In this document: piece by piece, positions 33,227 through 40,591 of the stretch | Numbering within the stretch: position 1 is the first letter of the stretch | How the letters are laid out: each line of letters opens with the position of its first letter | Assembly: GCA_030602315.1 (NCBI GenBank) | Contig: JAUVZY010000006.1 | Location: forward strand, 1-64,000 | Length of the DNA stretch: 64,000 bases | Direction: 5' to 3' | Source of the DNA: Pseudomonadaceae bacterium | GTDB lineage: Bacteria; Pseudomonadota; Gammaproteobacteria; Pseudomonadales; Pseudomonadaceae | Made by a program: the position numbers and the translations under genes | Notes under the pieces: generated by a model | What the model was told of the DNA's origin: nothing | The model's input: the letters and a program-made list of their open reading frames with translations, nothing else | The model's database searches: none

Positions 33227-34397
33227 GGATGTCATCCGAATAGCGGGCGGCGATTTCAACGAACTGGTCACGGCAGGTGAGGAAGGCATCCACCACATCC
33301 GGATCGAAGTGCCGGCCGCGGCCTTCGACGATGATGTCGATGGTTTCCTCCAGGCTGATCGGGCGCTTGTACACACGGCGGCTGATCAGCGCATCGAACA
33401 CGTCGGCCAGTGCCATCAGGCGGGCCGACACGGGAATGTCATCACCCGAGAGCCCGGCCGGATAACCGCTGCCATCCCATTTCTCGTGATGGCCCAGGGC
33501 GATTTCGCAGGCGATGCGCAAGAAGGCGAAAGCGCCATCGGCCTGTGCGGCCAACTCCGCCTCGGCGCCGGCCAGTGCCTGCTCCATCGCCCGGCGAATC
33601 GCATCGGCGCCGATCTGCGGATGGCTTTTCATGATCTCGAATTCTTCGGCGGTGAGCTTGCCGGGCTTGAGCAGGATGGCATCGGGAATGCCGACCTTGC
33701 CGATGTCGTGCAGCGGCGCGGCCTTGACCATCATCTCCAGCCGGCGGCCCTCGAGGGCGGCGCTAAAGCGCGGGTGCTCGCGCAGGTGCTGGGCCAGTAC
33801 CTTGACGTAGTACTGGGTGCGGATGATGTGGTTGCCGGTTTCGTTGTCCCGCGCTTCGGCCAGGCAGGCGAGGGCACGCACATTGAGCTCCTGCGTCAGC
33901 AGGTTTTCGTGCATGCGCCGCTGCACCTCGGCTTCCAGCCATTCGTTCTCGCGTGCCAGCCGGTCGCGTGCGTCCTTGAGCTCCAGCTGGGTGCGCACCC
34001 GCGCGCGCACGATCGAGGGATTGAATGGCTTTGTGATGTAGTCGACCGCGCCAAGGTCCAGGCCGCGCATCTCGTCTTCGGAGTCGGACATGGCGGTGAT
34101 GAAGATCACCGGGATATGCCGGGTCGCCGGGTCGTCGCGCAGGGCCTGCAGCACCTGATAGCCGTCCATGCCGGGCATCATGATGTCCAGCAGGATCAGG
34201 TCCGGACGCGGCTCGGTGTGCGCGGCGCGCAGGGCGCGTTCGCCGGAGTTGGCGGCCCGGATGTGAAAGGCGTCTTTCAACAATTCGCCCAGCACCGAAA
34301 GGTTCTGGGGGGTGTCATCGACCAGCAAAATGGTTTGACGCGGCGCGCTGGCCGTCGTCGGGGTTAGCTGATCCATCTCGTCGCGTTCCTTCGTCAC
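33216..34397 (-). CDS. Response regulator with HD-GYP cyclic-di-GMP phosphodiesterase domain
   Basis: A 393-residue RpfG-like regulator. The receiver (residues 20-140) has acidic Asp27/Asp28 in ILLVDDTPQNLSVLG, phospho-Asp71 in LILLDIMMPGMDGYQV and Lys123 in DYITKPFNPS. A coiled-coil linker leads to an HD-GYP domain with HD at His230/Asp231 (PLHDIGKVGIPD), HHEKWDGSGYP (His303-Pro313) and SARLMALADVFDALISRR. All catalytic residues are present, so cyclic-di-GMP hydrolysis is expected. It heads an operon with two hybrid kinases, which probably feed phosphate to it. A start at codon 8 (34376) is also possible. Confidence 0.95.
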   Translation of the reverse strand: MTKERDEMDQLTPTTASAPRQTILLVDDTPQNLSVLGELLKDAFHIRAANSGERALRAAHTEPRPDLILLDIMMPGMDGYQVLQALRDDPATRHIPVIFITAMSDSEDEMRGLDLGAVDYITKPFNPSIVRARVRTQLELKDARDRLARENEWLEAEVQRRMHENLLTQELNVRALACLAEARDNETGNHIIRTQYYVKVLAQHLREHPRFSAALEGRRLEMMVKAAPLHDIGKVGIPDAILLKPGKLTAEEFEIMKSHPQIGADAIRRAMEQALAGAEAELAAQADGAFAFLRIACEIALGHHEKWDGSGYPAGLSGDDIPVSARLMALADVFDALISRRVYKRPISLEETIDIIVEGRGRHFDPDVVDAFLTCRDQFVEIAARYSDDIHVQ

Positions 34398-34474
34398 GAA
34401 TGATTGGCGCTGGCTGCCATCATAGCGCTATCTAGGCGGTACGCCATGGGCAAAATGGCGCATGGGCCGGCCGG

Positions 34475-34504
34475 AAAAAAACGCCCCGCGATCCCTGCGG
34501 GGCG
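34475..34504 (-). terminator. Terminator of the cytochrome c peroxidase gene
   Basis: On the minus strand CGCCCCGC-loop-GCGGGGCG (8 bp, loop of 7) is followed by seven T. It lies just after the peroxidase stop at 34514. Confidence 0.88.
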
Positions 34505-34513
34505 GCTTTGCGC

Positions 34514-35506
34514 TTACTCGAACGGGCGCGGGCGCGGGGTGTCGTTGGTCGACGGCGGCAGGATCGGCAGCCCATGGCTGGGCTGGTCGCCGGTCAGCGT
34601 CTTGAGGAAGGCGGTGATCAGGCCGATGTCGTTGTCGCTCAGCTGGCGGCCAAGCTGCAGGCGGGCCATCACGTCCACCGCTTCCTCGAGCTTCCAGTAG
34701 GCGCCGTCGTGGAAGTAGGGGTAGGTCAGCTCGACGTTGCGCAGGGTCGGGACCTTGAACTTGAAGCGGTCGGCGTCCTGGCCGGTCAGCCCGGCAACGC
34801 CCAGCGCCGGGTTGGCGGTGGCGTAGGGCTCGACCAGGCCCATCTTCTGGAACGAATTGCCGCCCACCGCCGGGCCGTTGTGGCAGGCAGTGCAGCCGAT
34901 GTCCTTGAACAGCTTGTAACCGTCGAGTTCGGCCTTGCTCAGCGCCTTCTGGTCGCCCATCAGCCAGCGGTCGAAGCGGGAGTTGGGGGTGACCAGGGTC
35001 TTCTCGAACTCGGCGATGGCGTCGGTGACTTCGTCGATGGTGATCTTGTCGACCTTGTAGACGTTCTTGAACGCCTCGCGGTACTGCGGGATGGAGCGCA
35101 GGGTGTCCACCGCGAGGTTGTGGGTGAACGCCATCTCGCCGGGGTTGGCGATGGGGCCGGCGGCCTGTTCCTTGAGGTCGGCGGCGCGGCCGTCCCAGAA
35201 CTGCGCGACGTTCATGCTGGCGTTGAGCACGGTGGGGGAGTTGATCGGGCCCTGCTGCCAGTTATGCCCGATGGAGGTCTGCAGGTTGTCGCTGCCGCCC
35301 ATGCTGAGGTTGTGGCAGGAGTTGCAGGAAATGAAGCCCGAACGCGACAGGCGTGGGTCGAAGAAGAGTTTCTTGCCCAGCTCGACTTTCGCCGGATCGG
35401 TGATCTTGGCCGGAGTGATGGGCTGGATCGGCTCGTTGTTGGGCGTGATCGCGGCGGCGTGGACGGCCCACAGCAGGCCGGCGGCCAGGGTCAGGGTCTT
35501 CTTCAT
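34514..35506 (-). CDS. ccpA: Periplasmic di-haem cytochrome c peroxidase
   Basis: This 330-residue enzyme reduces H2O2 to water in the periplasm with electrons from small cytochromes. It has a Sec signal (KTLTLAAGLLWAVHAAA) and two CxxCH haem motifs: CNSCH at 61-65 (peroxidatic haem side) and CTACH at 205-209 (electron-transfer haem). GKKLFFDPRLSRSG, FWDGRAADLKEQAAGPI and TLRNVELTYPYFHDGAYW are family signatures. In Pseudomonas it is usually under Anr (low oxygen) control, but no convincing Anr box was found before the start. A good terminator follows. The symbol is given by family resemblance. Confidence 0.93.
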   Translation of the reverse strand: MKKTLTLAAGLLWAVHAAAITPNNEPIQPITPAKITDPAKVELGKKLFFDPRLSRSGFISCNSCHNLSMGGSDNLQTSIGHNWQQGPINSPTVLNASMNVAQFWDGRAADLKEQAAGPIANPGEMAFTHNLAVDTLRSIPQYREAFKNVYKVDKITIDEVTDAIAEFEKTLVTPNSRFDRWLMGDQKALSKAELDGYKLFKDIGCTACHNGPAVGGNSFQKMGLVEPYATANPALGVAGLTGQDADRFKFKVPTLRNVELTYPYFHDGAYWKLEEAVDVMARLQLGRQLSDNDIGLITAFLKTLTGDQPSHGLPILPPSTNDTPRPRPFE

Positions 35507-35715
35507 CGGGCTGTTCCTTATTTATTAGGTGTTGGCGATTCCATTATGCGAAGCGCGACATTCGCTTGCTTGCTCTGGATCAGCTTTGCACGCCTTACGG
35601 CGGGCCTTGCGAGGTTACGTCTGGCTACGTTCCCGCCCGCCGGTAGCCATGGGGTTGTGCCATGCTTGTTACACGCGGTCGAACCCTGAACCCTGCAAGG
35701 AGATGTGGCACGAGC

Positions 35716-36045
35716 ATGAAAAACCATCTGTTTTGTATCGGCGCCGAGGTGCGGCCTTCACCCGCGCTCAAGGCCAAGCGCGAATTCATCAGCGCCCAGC
35801 TGAACGTGTACACCGGCGCCAACGCGGTGGCCGAGGCGCTGGAAAAGGCCGAGGCGGCGTTACGCGAGCAAGGCTACGAGGTGACCTTCATCCGCGGAGC
35901 CTGGGTCGTGGATGCCGCCTGCGACGACGGCTTCTGCCCGCTCGATGAGGTGCCATCGGACGTGCGCGGCGAGCTGCTGTTCAGTGACGGTGTGCAGTTC
36001 GGCGACCTGCGCCGCATGATCACCTCCGGCGACTACGGCTACTGA
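35716..36045 (+). CDS. Small soluble protein of unknown function
   Basis: A 109-residue protein: MKNHLFCIGAEVRPSPALKA, then a helix (NAVAEALEKAEAALREQ), a beta segment (GYEVTFIRGAWVVDAACDDG) and a short tail (RMITSGDYGY). Cysteines occur at CIGAE, ACDDG and FCPLD. AAGGAG lies about 10 bases before the ATG. It ends just before a terminator hairpin and is convergent with the next gene. No family is recognised. Confidence 0.7.
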   Translation: MKNHLFCIGAEVRPSPALKAKREFISAQLNVYTGANAVAEALEKAEAALREQGYEVTFIRGAWVVDAACDDGFCPLDEVPSDVRGELLFSDGVQFGDLRRMITSGDYGY

Positions 36046-36059
36046 GGCAAAGTTGAAGG

Positions 36060-36081
36060 CGCCCCGCCAGGCGGGGCGTTT
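36060..36081. terminator. Terminator between convergent genes
   Basis: CGCCCCGC-CAG-GCGGGGCG, an 8-bp stem with a short TTT run, 15 bases after the plus-strand gene and just before the stop of the minus-strand gene. It may serve both. Confidence 0.7.
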
Positions 36082-36087
36082 GGGCGC

Positions 36088-36636
36088 TCAGCCGTCTTCA
36101 CCATCCCCCAGCTCGGCCAGATGGCTCTCGAAGGCTGGCGCTGCGTAGATGCCCAGTTCCGCCGCCAGCGCCTGAAGCCTGGGCAGGTCGCGGGTGAAGA
36201 TCAGCACCATCTGCAGGCCATCCTCCAGCGGCTCGCCGAATTCCACCAGCTCGTAGCCATCGGTCTGCGGGTACAGCACGCTCAACTGAGCCTGGATGCG
36301 CTCCAGCGCCGGGACCAGCTCCAGCCCGGCCAGATCCGCTGGCGTCAGCTCCAGCGTGGCGCTTGGCTGTTCACCGAACGAATCCACCACCTGCTGATAC
36401 AGCTCGTCGGCCTGGCGCGCCTGAAACAACACGCTGTCGGGCAGATTCGCCAGCAACACCCATTCACCCAGACTGGGCCGGCCGCCTTCCTCGTAGCCGC
36501 AATTGGGGTGCATGGCCAGATAGCCCTCGGGGTCGGAGAAGGCCTTGTTCGCTTCCTCGGCGATTCGCTCGATGTCGTCTTCGGCCAGGCTGCCGGAACT
36601 GATCAGGGTCAGCAGTTCCATCAGTTGCGCTTTCAT
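36088..36636 (-). CDS. Acidic soluble protein of unknown function
   Basis: A 182-residue, strongly acidic protein with no signal or membrane segment. It starts MKAQLMELLTLISSGSLAED, contains an alpha/beta-looking body (GRPSLGEWVLLANLPDSVLF), and ends GDGEDG. The C-terminal half has a ferredoxin-like strand pattern (YELVEFGEPLEDGLQMVLIF). The ATG has AAAGGGGC upstream. I do not recognise a family with confidence. It stands alone. Confidence 0.7.
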   Translation of the reverse strand: MKAQLMELLTLISSGSLAEDDIERIAEEANKAFSDPEGYLAMHPNCGYEEGGRPSLGEWVLLANLPDSVLFQARQADELYQQVVDSFGEQPSATLELTPADLAGLELVPALERIQAQLSVLYPQTDGYELVEFGEPLEDGLQMVLIFTRDLPRLQALAAELGIYAAPAFESHLAELGDGEDG

Positions 36637-36907
36637 AAGAGCCCCTTTCTCTGCATGTGGATGCTCTTGAGTCTAATCGGGAATACGCGACCTGCCCGAT
36701 CATCATCCGCCGCGCGCGCCGGGCCTGCCGCCACCCGGCCCAGGCAGGCACCACCGCTGGGCGGGAATGACGCTCAAGCACGCCTTAGCGAACGCAGCGG
36801 CAACTGACGATCAGCGTTCCCAACGCCCCGATGGCCCCTTACAATTCGCGGCCTTTCCCACCTCAGCCGAGCGGCCTGCTCGGCCCGACGTACTCCCCGG
36901 AGCGAAC

Positions 36908-37684
36908 GTGGACATCGCCACACTCATCGGCCTGCTCGGTGCCATCGGCATCATCGTGGCCTCCATCCTGCTGGGCGCCTCTTCCGACACCTTCATCAAC
37001 ATACCCTCGCTGCTGATCGTCTTCGGCGGCAGCCTGTTCGTGGTGCTGGCCAAGTTCAGCCTGGGGCAGTTCATCGGCGCGCTGAAAGTCGCCGGGCGGG
37101 CGTTCTTCTTCCGCCTGCCGGACACCGAGGCCACCATCAATGAGCTGGTCGAGCTTTCCTCGGTGGCGCGCAAGGAAGGGCTGCTCGCCCTGGAAAGCCG
37201 CGAGATCAGCTCCGACTTTCTCAAGACCGGCATCCAGCTGCTGATCGACGGCCACCCGCAGGACACCGTGCGCGCGGTGCTGGAAAAAGAGCGCCTGATG
37301 ACGCTGGAACGCAACCGCTGGGGCGCCAAGATCTTCACCGCCATGGGCGACGTGGGCCCGGCGATGGGCATGATCGGCACCCTGATCGGCCTGGTGCAGA
37401 TGCTTTCGAACATGGAAGACCCCAAATCCATCGGCCCGGCGATGGCGGTGGCGCTGCTCACCACCCTCTACGGCGCGATGCTGGCGACCATGGTGTGCAT
37501 TCCCATCGCCGACAAGCTCAACCTGCGCATGACCGAAGAGGCGCGCATGCAGGCACTGTGGGTCGACGCCGTGCTGGCCATCCAGGAAGGCATCAACCCG
37601 CGGGTGATCGAGCAGCTGCTGGGCAGCTACCTGCCGCCGGACAAGCGTGACAAGGCCGCCGGCGCCGCGTCAGGGTCGGCCTGA
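36908..37684 (+). CDS. pomA: Flagellar motor stator protein, PomA/MotA type
   Basis: A 258-residue inner-membrane stator subunit that, with its B partner, conducts ions to drive flagellar rotation. It has four hydrophobic helices (about residues 5-22, 30-48, 150-170, 182-202). The GDVGPAMGMIGTLIGLVQML stretch (helix 3) and AVALLTTLYGAMLATMVCIP (helix 4) are diagnostic. Charged residues of the cytoplasmic loop (EKERLMTLERNRWG) contact the rotor. The shorter form and the sequence style are closer to PomA/MotC than to enteric MotA. The start is GTG at 36908; longer frames upstream do not fit the family. The stop overlaps the next gene (TGATG). Confidence 0.9.
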   Translation: MDIATLIGLLGAIGIIVASILLGASSDTFINIPSLLIVFGGSLFVVLAKFSLGQFIGALKVAGRAFFFRLPDTEATINELVELSSVARKEGLLALESREISSDFLKTGIQLLIDGHPQDTVRAVLEKERLMTLERNRWGAKIFTAMGDVGPAMGMIGTLIGLVQMLSNMEDPKSIGPAMAVALLTTLYGAMLATMVCIPIADKLNLRMTEEARMQALWVDAVLAIQEGINPRVIEQLLGSYLPPDKRDKAAGAASGSA

Positions 37685-38586
37685 TGGACCTGCCGGAAGA
37701 AGAAAAACCCGGGAGTCCTGCCTGGGTCGTCACTTTCGCCGACCTGATGTCGCTCCTGATGTGCTTCTTCGTCCTGCTGCTGTCGTTCTCCGAGATCGAC
37801 GCGATGAAGTTCAAGCAGATCGCCGGCGAACTCTCCAAGGCCTTCGGCGTACAGCGCGAGGTGCCGGCGCTGGACACTCCCATGGGCACCAGCCCGATCT
37901 TCGAACGCTTCTCCCCGGGCAAGCCCGAACCGACCCCGGTCGACAGCGTGCGCCAGCAGACCACCGAACAGGCGCCGCAGCTGGAAACCCTGCGCGGCCA
38001 GACCGAGAGCGAAATCGAAAAGAAGGTCGAGGAAACCACGCAGAAACAGATCGAAGTCAGCGTCCAGGCGCTGCAGGAAGTGCTGGCCAGCGAACTCGAA
38101 GAAGGGCGCCTGCAGATCGACCAGGACCGCAAGCGCATCATCATCCGCGTCGAGGAAAAGGGCTCGTTCCCCTCCGGTTCGGCCGACATGACCGACGCCT
38201 TCTACGACATGCTCGACCGCATGGCCGAGGTGCTGGCCCAGCTGCCCGGCGAAATCGCCATCGAAGGCCACACCGACGACGTACCGATCAGCACGCCGCG
38301 CTTTCGCTCCAACTGGGACCTCTCCGCCGCGCGCGCCTCCTCGGTGGCCAACGCGCTGCTCGCCAGCCAGAGCGTCGAACCCAACCGGCTGCGCGTCCAG
38401 GGCTACGCCGAAACCCGCCCCCGCGCCACCGAAGACACCCCCGAAGCCCGCGCCCTCAACCGCCGGGTGGAAATCATCGTCGACCTCTCCGGCCCCGCCG
38501 AAGAATACGAACAGCGCCTGCGCGAACTGATGGAAAAGGACCTGCAAAACCTCACCCAGGAACTGGAACTGCGCAGCGGCGCGTGA
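37684..38586 (+). CDS. pomB: Flagellar motor stator protein, PomB/MotB type
   Basis: A 300-residue stator subunit with one membrane helix and a periplasmic OmpA/MotB peptidoglycan-binding domain. The ion-binding Asp is in WVVTFADLMSLLMCFFVLLL (Asp20), followed by SFSEIDAMKFKQIAGELSKA, which resembles Vibrio PomB. The plug/linker (about 45-140) is Glu/Gln-rich. The OmpA-like domain has IAIEGHTDDVPIS, NWDLSAARASSVANALL and RVQGYAETRP. Whether the ion is Na+ or H+ cannot be settled from sequence alone. It is translated with pomA. Confidence 0.9.
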   Translation: MDLPEEEKPGSPAWVVTFADLMSLLMCFFVLLLSFSEIDAMKFKQIAGELSKAFGVQREVPALDTPMGTSPIFERFSPGKPEPTPVDSVRQQTTEQAPQLETLRGQTESEIEKKVEETTQKQIEVSVQALQEVLASELEEGRLQIDQDRKRIIIRVEEKGSFPSGSADMTDAFYDMLDRMAEVLAQLPGEIAIEGHTDDVPISTPRFRSNWDLSAARASSVANALLASQSVEPNRLRVQGYAETRPRATEDTPEARALNRRVEIIVDLSGPAEEYEQRLRELMEKDLQNLTQELELRSGA

Positions 38587-38788
38587 GGGACGGGCAGGCT
38601 AGGCGGGGCAGGGCGCAAAGCGGCCGAGTTGCTTGGGATAGGCACCGCAGGCAACTGGCCGGCGCATTGCCGCCCGAGTGAGACACGTCAGACCGGGTAA
38701 TCCCCGCTGCGCTCTGCTGCCTCCGGCACCGGCACGATGCAAAGATCCAGGTGGGTCAGCTTGTTGTCAGCGACCCGCGCCAAAACCG

Positions 38789-38856
38789 GCGCAACGAGAT
38801 TGTGGGTAACTCCCGCGCTAGAGGGCGAAACGAGCGGTTATAGCCTTTTGTTAGAT
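38789..38856. repeat. attC site of the toxin-antitoxin cassette (integron far end)
   Basis: Boundaries GCGCAAC (38789) and GTTAGAT (38850-38856). The right arm, CGAAACGAGCGGTTATAGCC before GTTAGAT, resembles the same arm of the other attC sites here (for example GCGAGCGGCTTGAACC). As in other cassettes, the toxin stop codon TAA lies inside the ATCTAAC core on the minus strand. The left core is less exact, so this site is less certain than the others. Confidence 0.6.
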
Positions 38857-39141
38857 GCTTTGCGCTCTGTCTTCGTTGTGATGCCAGATACGAAGGATTA
38901 CGACAGTGTCTGTATGGGCTGAGTAACGGATTACGTATTTTCCGAAAATTGCATCGCGAATGATTTTGGGCGGGGGAGCGAGTTCAACAGTGCGACCCAT
39001 TTCTGGAAAGAGGCAAAGATTCTCGATACGAGCAGTGAGTTCTGCTGCCACGCGTGCAGCAGCAGAAGGATCTTTTTCGGCGATGAATTCGCGCAGGCGC
39101 ACGAGGTCCGCAACGGCGTATTCCGAGTAGACCAGTCTCAT
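38851..39141 (-). CDS. RelE/ParE-family toxin
   Basis: A 96-residue toxin of the RelE/ParE superfamily: MRLVYSEYAVADLVRLREFI, ENLCLFPEMGRTVEL, and the C-terminal strand pattern KYVIRYSAHTDTVVILRIWH. Family members either cleave ribosome-bound mRNA or poison gyrase; the RxW..HxxE-like end (RIWHHNEDRA) is seen in both and does not decide. It starts within the antitoxin stop (ATGA overlap), so the pair forms one operon. Its own stop lies in an attC core, so the pair is probably an integron cassette. Confidence 0.92.
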   Translation of the reverse strand: MRLVYSEYAVADLVRLREFIAEKDPSAAARVAAELTARIENLCLFPEMGRTVELAPPPKIIRDAIFGKYVIRYSAHTDTVVILRIWHHNEDRAQSI

Positions 39142-39410
39142 TGGCCTCTCTTCGGTGGCGATAGCTCATTCTCGGTACCCCAGCTTTGAAGCCAGGCATC
39201 TACTGCTTCGCCGGAAACGATACGGCCTTGTGCCACTGACTCCAGAGCTTGCAGGGTTTCCTGCCAACGGGCCTGCTCTAGCTCCTGACGTTCAAAGTAC
39301 TCTCTAAGTGCTTGATTAATAAGCCAGCTTTTACTTCTTTGCAGCTTTTCGGTCATAGCCCCAAGATTTTCTTCAATGTCAGGTTGAAGCCGGACGGTTG
39401 TGACGCTCAT
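39138..39410 (-). CDS. CopG/RHH-type antitoxin
   Basis: A 90-residue antitoxin. The N-terminus is a ribbon-helix-helix DNA-binding domain (MSVTTVRLQPDIEENLGAMT, then SKSWLINQALREYFERQELE), and the C-terminal half (about 50-90) would neutralise the toxin. GGAGGG lies 8 bases before the ATG at 39410, favouring it over an in-frame start at 39425. It probably represses its own operon. The upstream cassette boundary is not visible and appears to have been altered by the RAYT element at 39487. Confidence 0.9.
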   Translation of the reverse strand: MSVTTVRLQPDIEENLGAMTEKLQRSKSWLINQALREYFERQELEQARWQETLQALESVAQGRIVSGEAVDAWLQSWGTENELSPPKRGQ

Positions 39411-39515
39411 TGAGGTGCCCTCCATACTGATGAATGAAACGTATTACATGGTATTCGCCACGGCAAGCGGGCACGACGCGCGGTAGAGAAACCGGAGAGA
39501 AACCGGGGAGAAACC

Positions 39516-39528
39516 GGGGACAGACCCC
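39516..39528. repeat. REP-like palindrome, left flank of RAYT
   Basis: Core GGGGACAGACCCC with outer GAAA/TTTC, the same structure as at 16001-16013. Confidence 0.75.
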
Positions 39529-39532
39529 CATT

Positions 39533-40231
39533 TCAGTCAACCGTAGGATTTTTCCGAGGGCGCCCCGGCTGTCCACGGGCACCCCGCTGTCCCAGCACGC
39601 TCTCCACTTCTGCGGCAAACCGCGAACTACCAAGCGCGTAGTTCCCGTTGGTGGCAGAGCGAATCTGATCGATCAGGCCGGATTCCAACTGGTGCCGGAA
39701 AAGCGCCCGATAAGCCAGAGCCCGCGCCTCTTCGGTGTCACCCAACGCTTGGTACAACAAGTGCCGCCTGACCAATGCGGAGTGCTCACCTTGGGCATTA
39801 GCCCGATAGCTCGACCAGCGATACTCAGCCGGATGCTTCACGATCGCAGCGCGCACGGGATTCATCTCGATGTAGCGATAACACGCCAGAACATAATGTT
39901 CTTCCTGCGCCATGCAGGAGCGGAAGCGTCCCTCCCACAGAGTGCCGCTACGGCGGTAAGTGCGATTGACGTATTGAACGTAGCGCTGACCAAGCCCCTT
40001 CATCAGCAGGCTCGCATTTTCCGGTTTGGCCGGCGTGAGCAGTAGATGGACATGGTTGGTCATCAAGCACCAGGCATGAATGGCGCAGTCGTGCTTTTTT
40101 GCCTGGTCGGCCAGATGTTCCAGATAAAACAGATAATCTTCTTCAGCGAAAAAGCAGGGCGAGCGATTGTTTCCTCGCTGAATCAAATGCAACGCAACAC
40201 CCGGAAGTAGCAAGCGTGCTCGGCGCGGCAT
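39533..40231 (-). CDS. REP-associated tyrosine transposase (RAYT, Y1 family)
   Basis: A 232-residue single-stranded-DNA transposase of the IS200-like Y1 group. The HUH motif appears as CLMTNHVHLLLTP. Other signatures are VALHLIQRGNNRSPCFF, YVNRTYRRSGTLWEGRFRSC and the YRYIEMNPVRAAIVKHPAEY segment containing the catalytic Tyr; then EYRWSSYRANAQG. RAYTs move or maintain REP palindromes. The ATG at 40231 is used; the same frame continues upstream to 40453 only because it runs into a truncated cassette gene. The C-terminus is basic (GRPRKNPTVD). Confidence 0.9.
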   Translation of the reverse strand: MPRRARLLLPGVALHLIQRGNNRSPCFFAEEDYLFYLEHLADQAKKHDCAIHAWCLMTNHVHLLLTPAKPENASLLMKGLGQRYVQYVNRTYRRSGTLWEGRFRSCMAQEEHYVLACYRYIEMNPVRAAIVKHPAEYRWSSYRANAQGEHSALVRRHLLYQALGDTEEARALAYRALFRHQLESGLIDQIRSATNGNYALGSSRFAAEVESVLGQRGARGQPGRPRKNPTVD

Positions 40232-40298
40232 AAGGGACTCCTTTCCCTTGAGGTTCACAAGATTATTTTCGGCTGAGATTGGTGGGGTCAGATTAAAT

Positions 40299-40311
40299 GG
40301 GGTCTGTCCCC
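40299..40311. repeat. REP-like palindrome, right flank of RAYT
   Basis: GGGGTCTGTCCCC, the inverted form of the core at 39516. It marks the point where the cassette frame starting at 40453 stops making sense. Confidence 0.75.
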
Positions 40312-40453
40312 TATTACTAATAAATCGCTGGTATTGCTGATTGATACCGAGCAGGGACATTGTAAGGTCAGTGAGTATGACTGGTTTCTGGTTACTAATT
40401 TTGATTTCGAGCTTCTGGCTGAAATCTATCTCTATGACGTTACTAACTTCCAT
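40312..40453 (-). pseudogene. Truncated cassette gene cut by the RAYT element
   Basis: The ATG at 40453 lies 8 bases from the attC site at 40462, exactly where cassette genes start. It encodes about 47 protein-like residues (MEVSNVIEIDFSQKLEIKIS; later DLTMSLLGINQQYQRFI), then enters the palindrome at 40311 and fuses in frame into RAYT leader sequence. AT content matches the cassettes rather than RAYT. The missing 3' part and its attC were not found on the far side of the element. Confidence 0.65.
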
Positions 40454-40461
40454 GAGTAACC

Positions 40462-40541
40462 TCTAACGCTGGCTTAACCCGACGGGGCTGGAGCGCCCGA
40501 AGGGCGTGGAAGACCCGGTCGGGTTCAAGCCCTCGTTAGAC
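40462..40541. repeat. attC site of the zinc-ribbon cassette
   Basis: Cores CTCTAAC (40462-40468) and GTTAGAC (40535-40541) with inverted arms: GGCTTAACCCGACGGG pairs with CCCGGTCGGGTTCAAGCC, and an inner hairpin GCGCCCGAAGGGCG. Structure is that of an integron 59-base element. Confidence 0.85.
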
Positions 40542-40591
40542 TAATAATAATTAGCGCCATAACACATGTTGCGCTGTAGGATCCTGCATGC

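Larger units (their letters stand above)
39487..40311 (-). mobile_element. RAYT/REP-type element inserted in the integron cassette array
   Basis: The Y1 transposase gene is bounded by inverted copies of the palindrome core GGGGACAGACCCC (39516-39528 and 40299-40311). Beside the left copy are three short repeats of GAGAAACCGG (39487-39519). The right palindrome interrupts a cassette reading frame. RAYT genes flanked by their own REP palindromes are an established arrangement. The exact ends are inferred; no target duplication was identified. Confidence 0.75.

Noticed and set aside
35507-35715. Anr/Fnr box upstream of cytochrome c peroxidase
   Set aside because: No sequence close to TTGAT-N4-ATCAA was seen.
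40232-40453. Long N-terminal extension of the RAYT transposase
   Set aside because: The extension is a cut cassette gene plus the REP palindrome; RAYT proteins start at the MPRRARL-type methionine.
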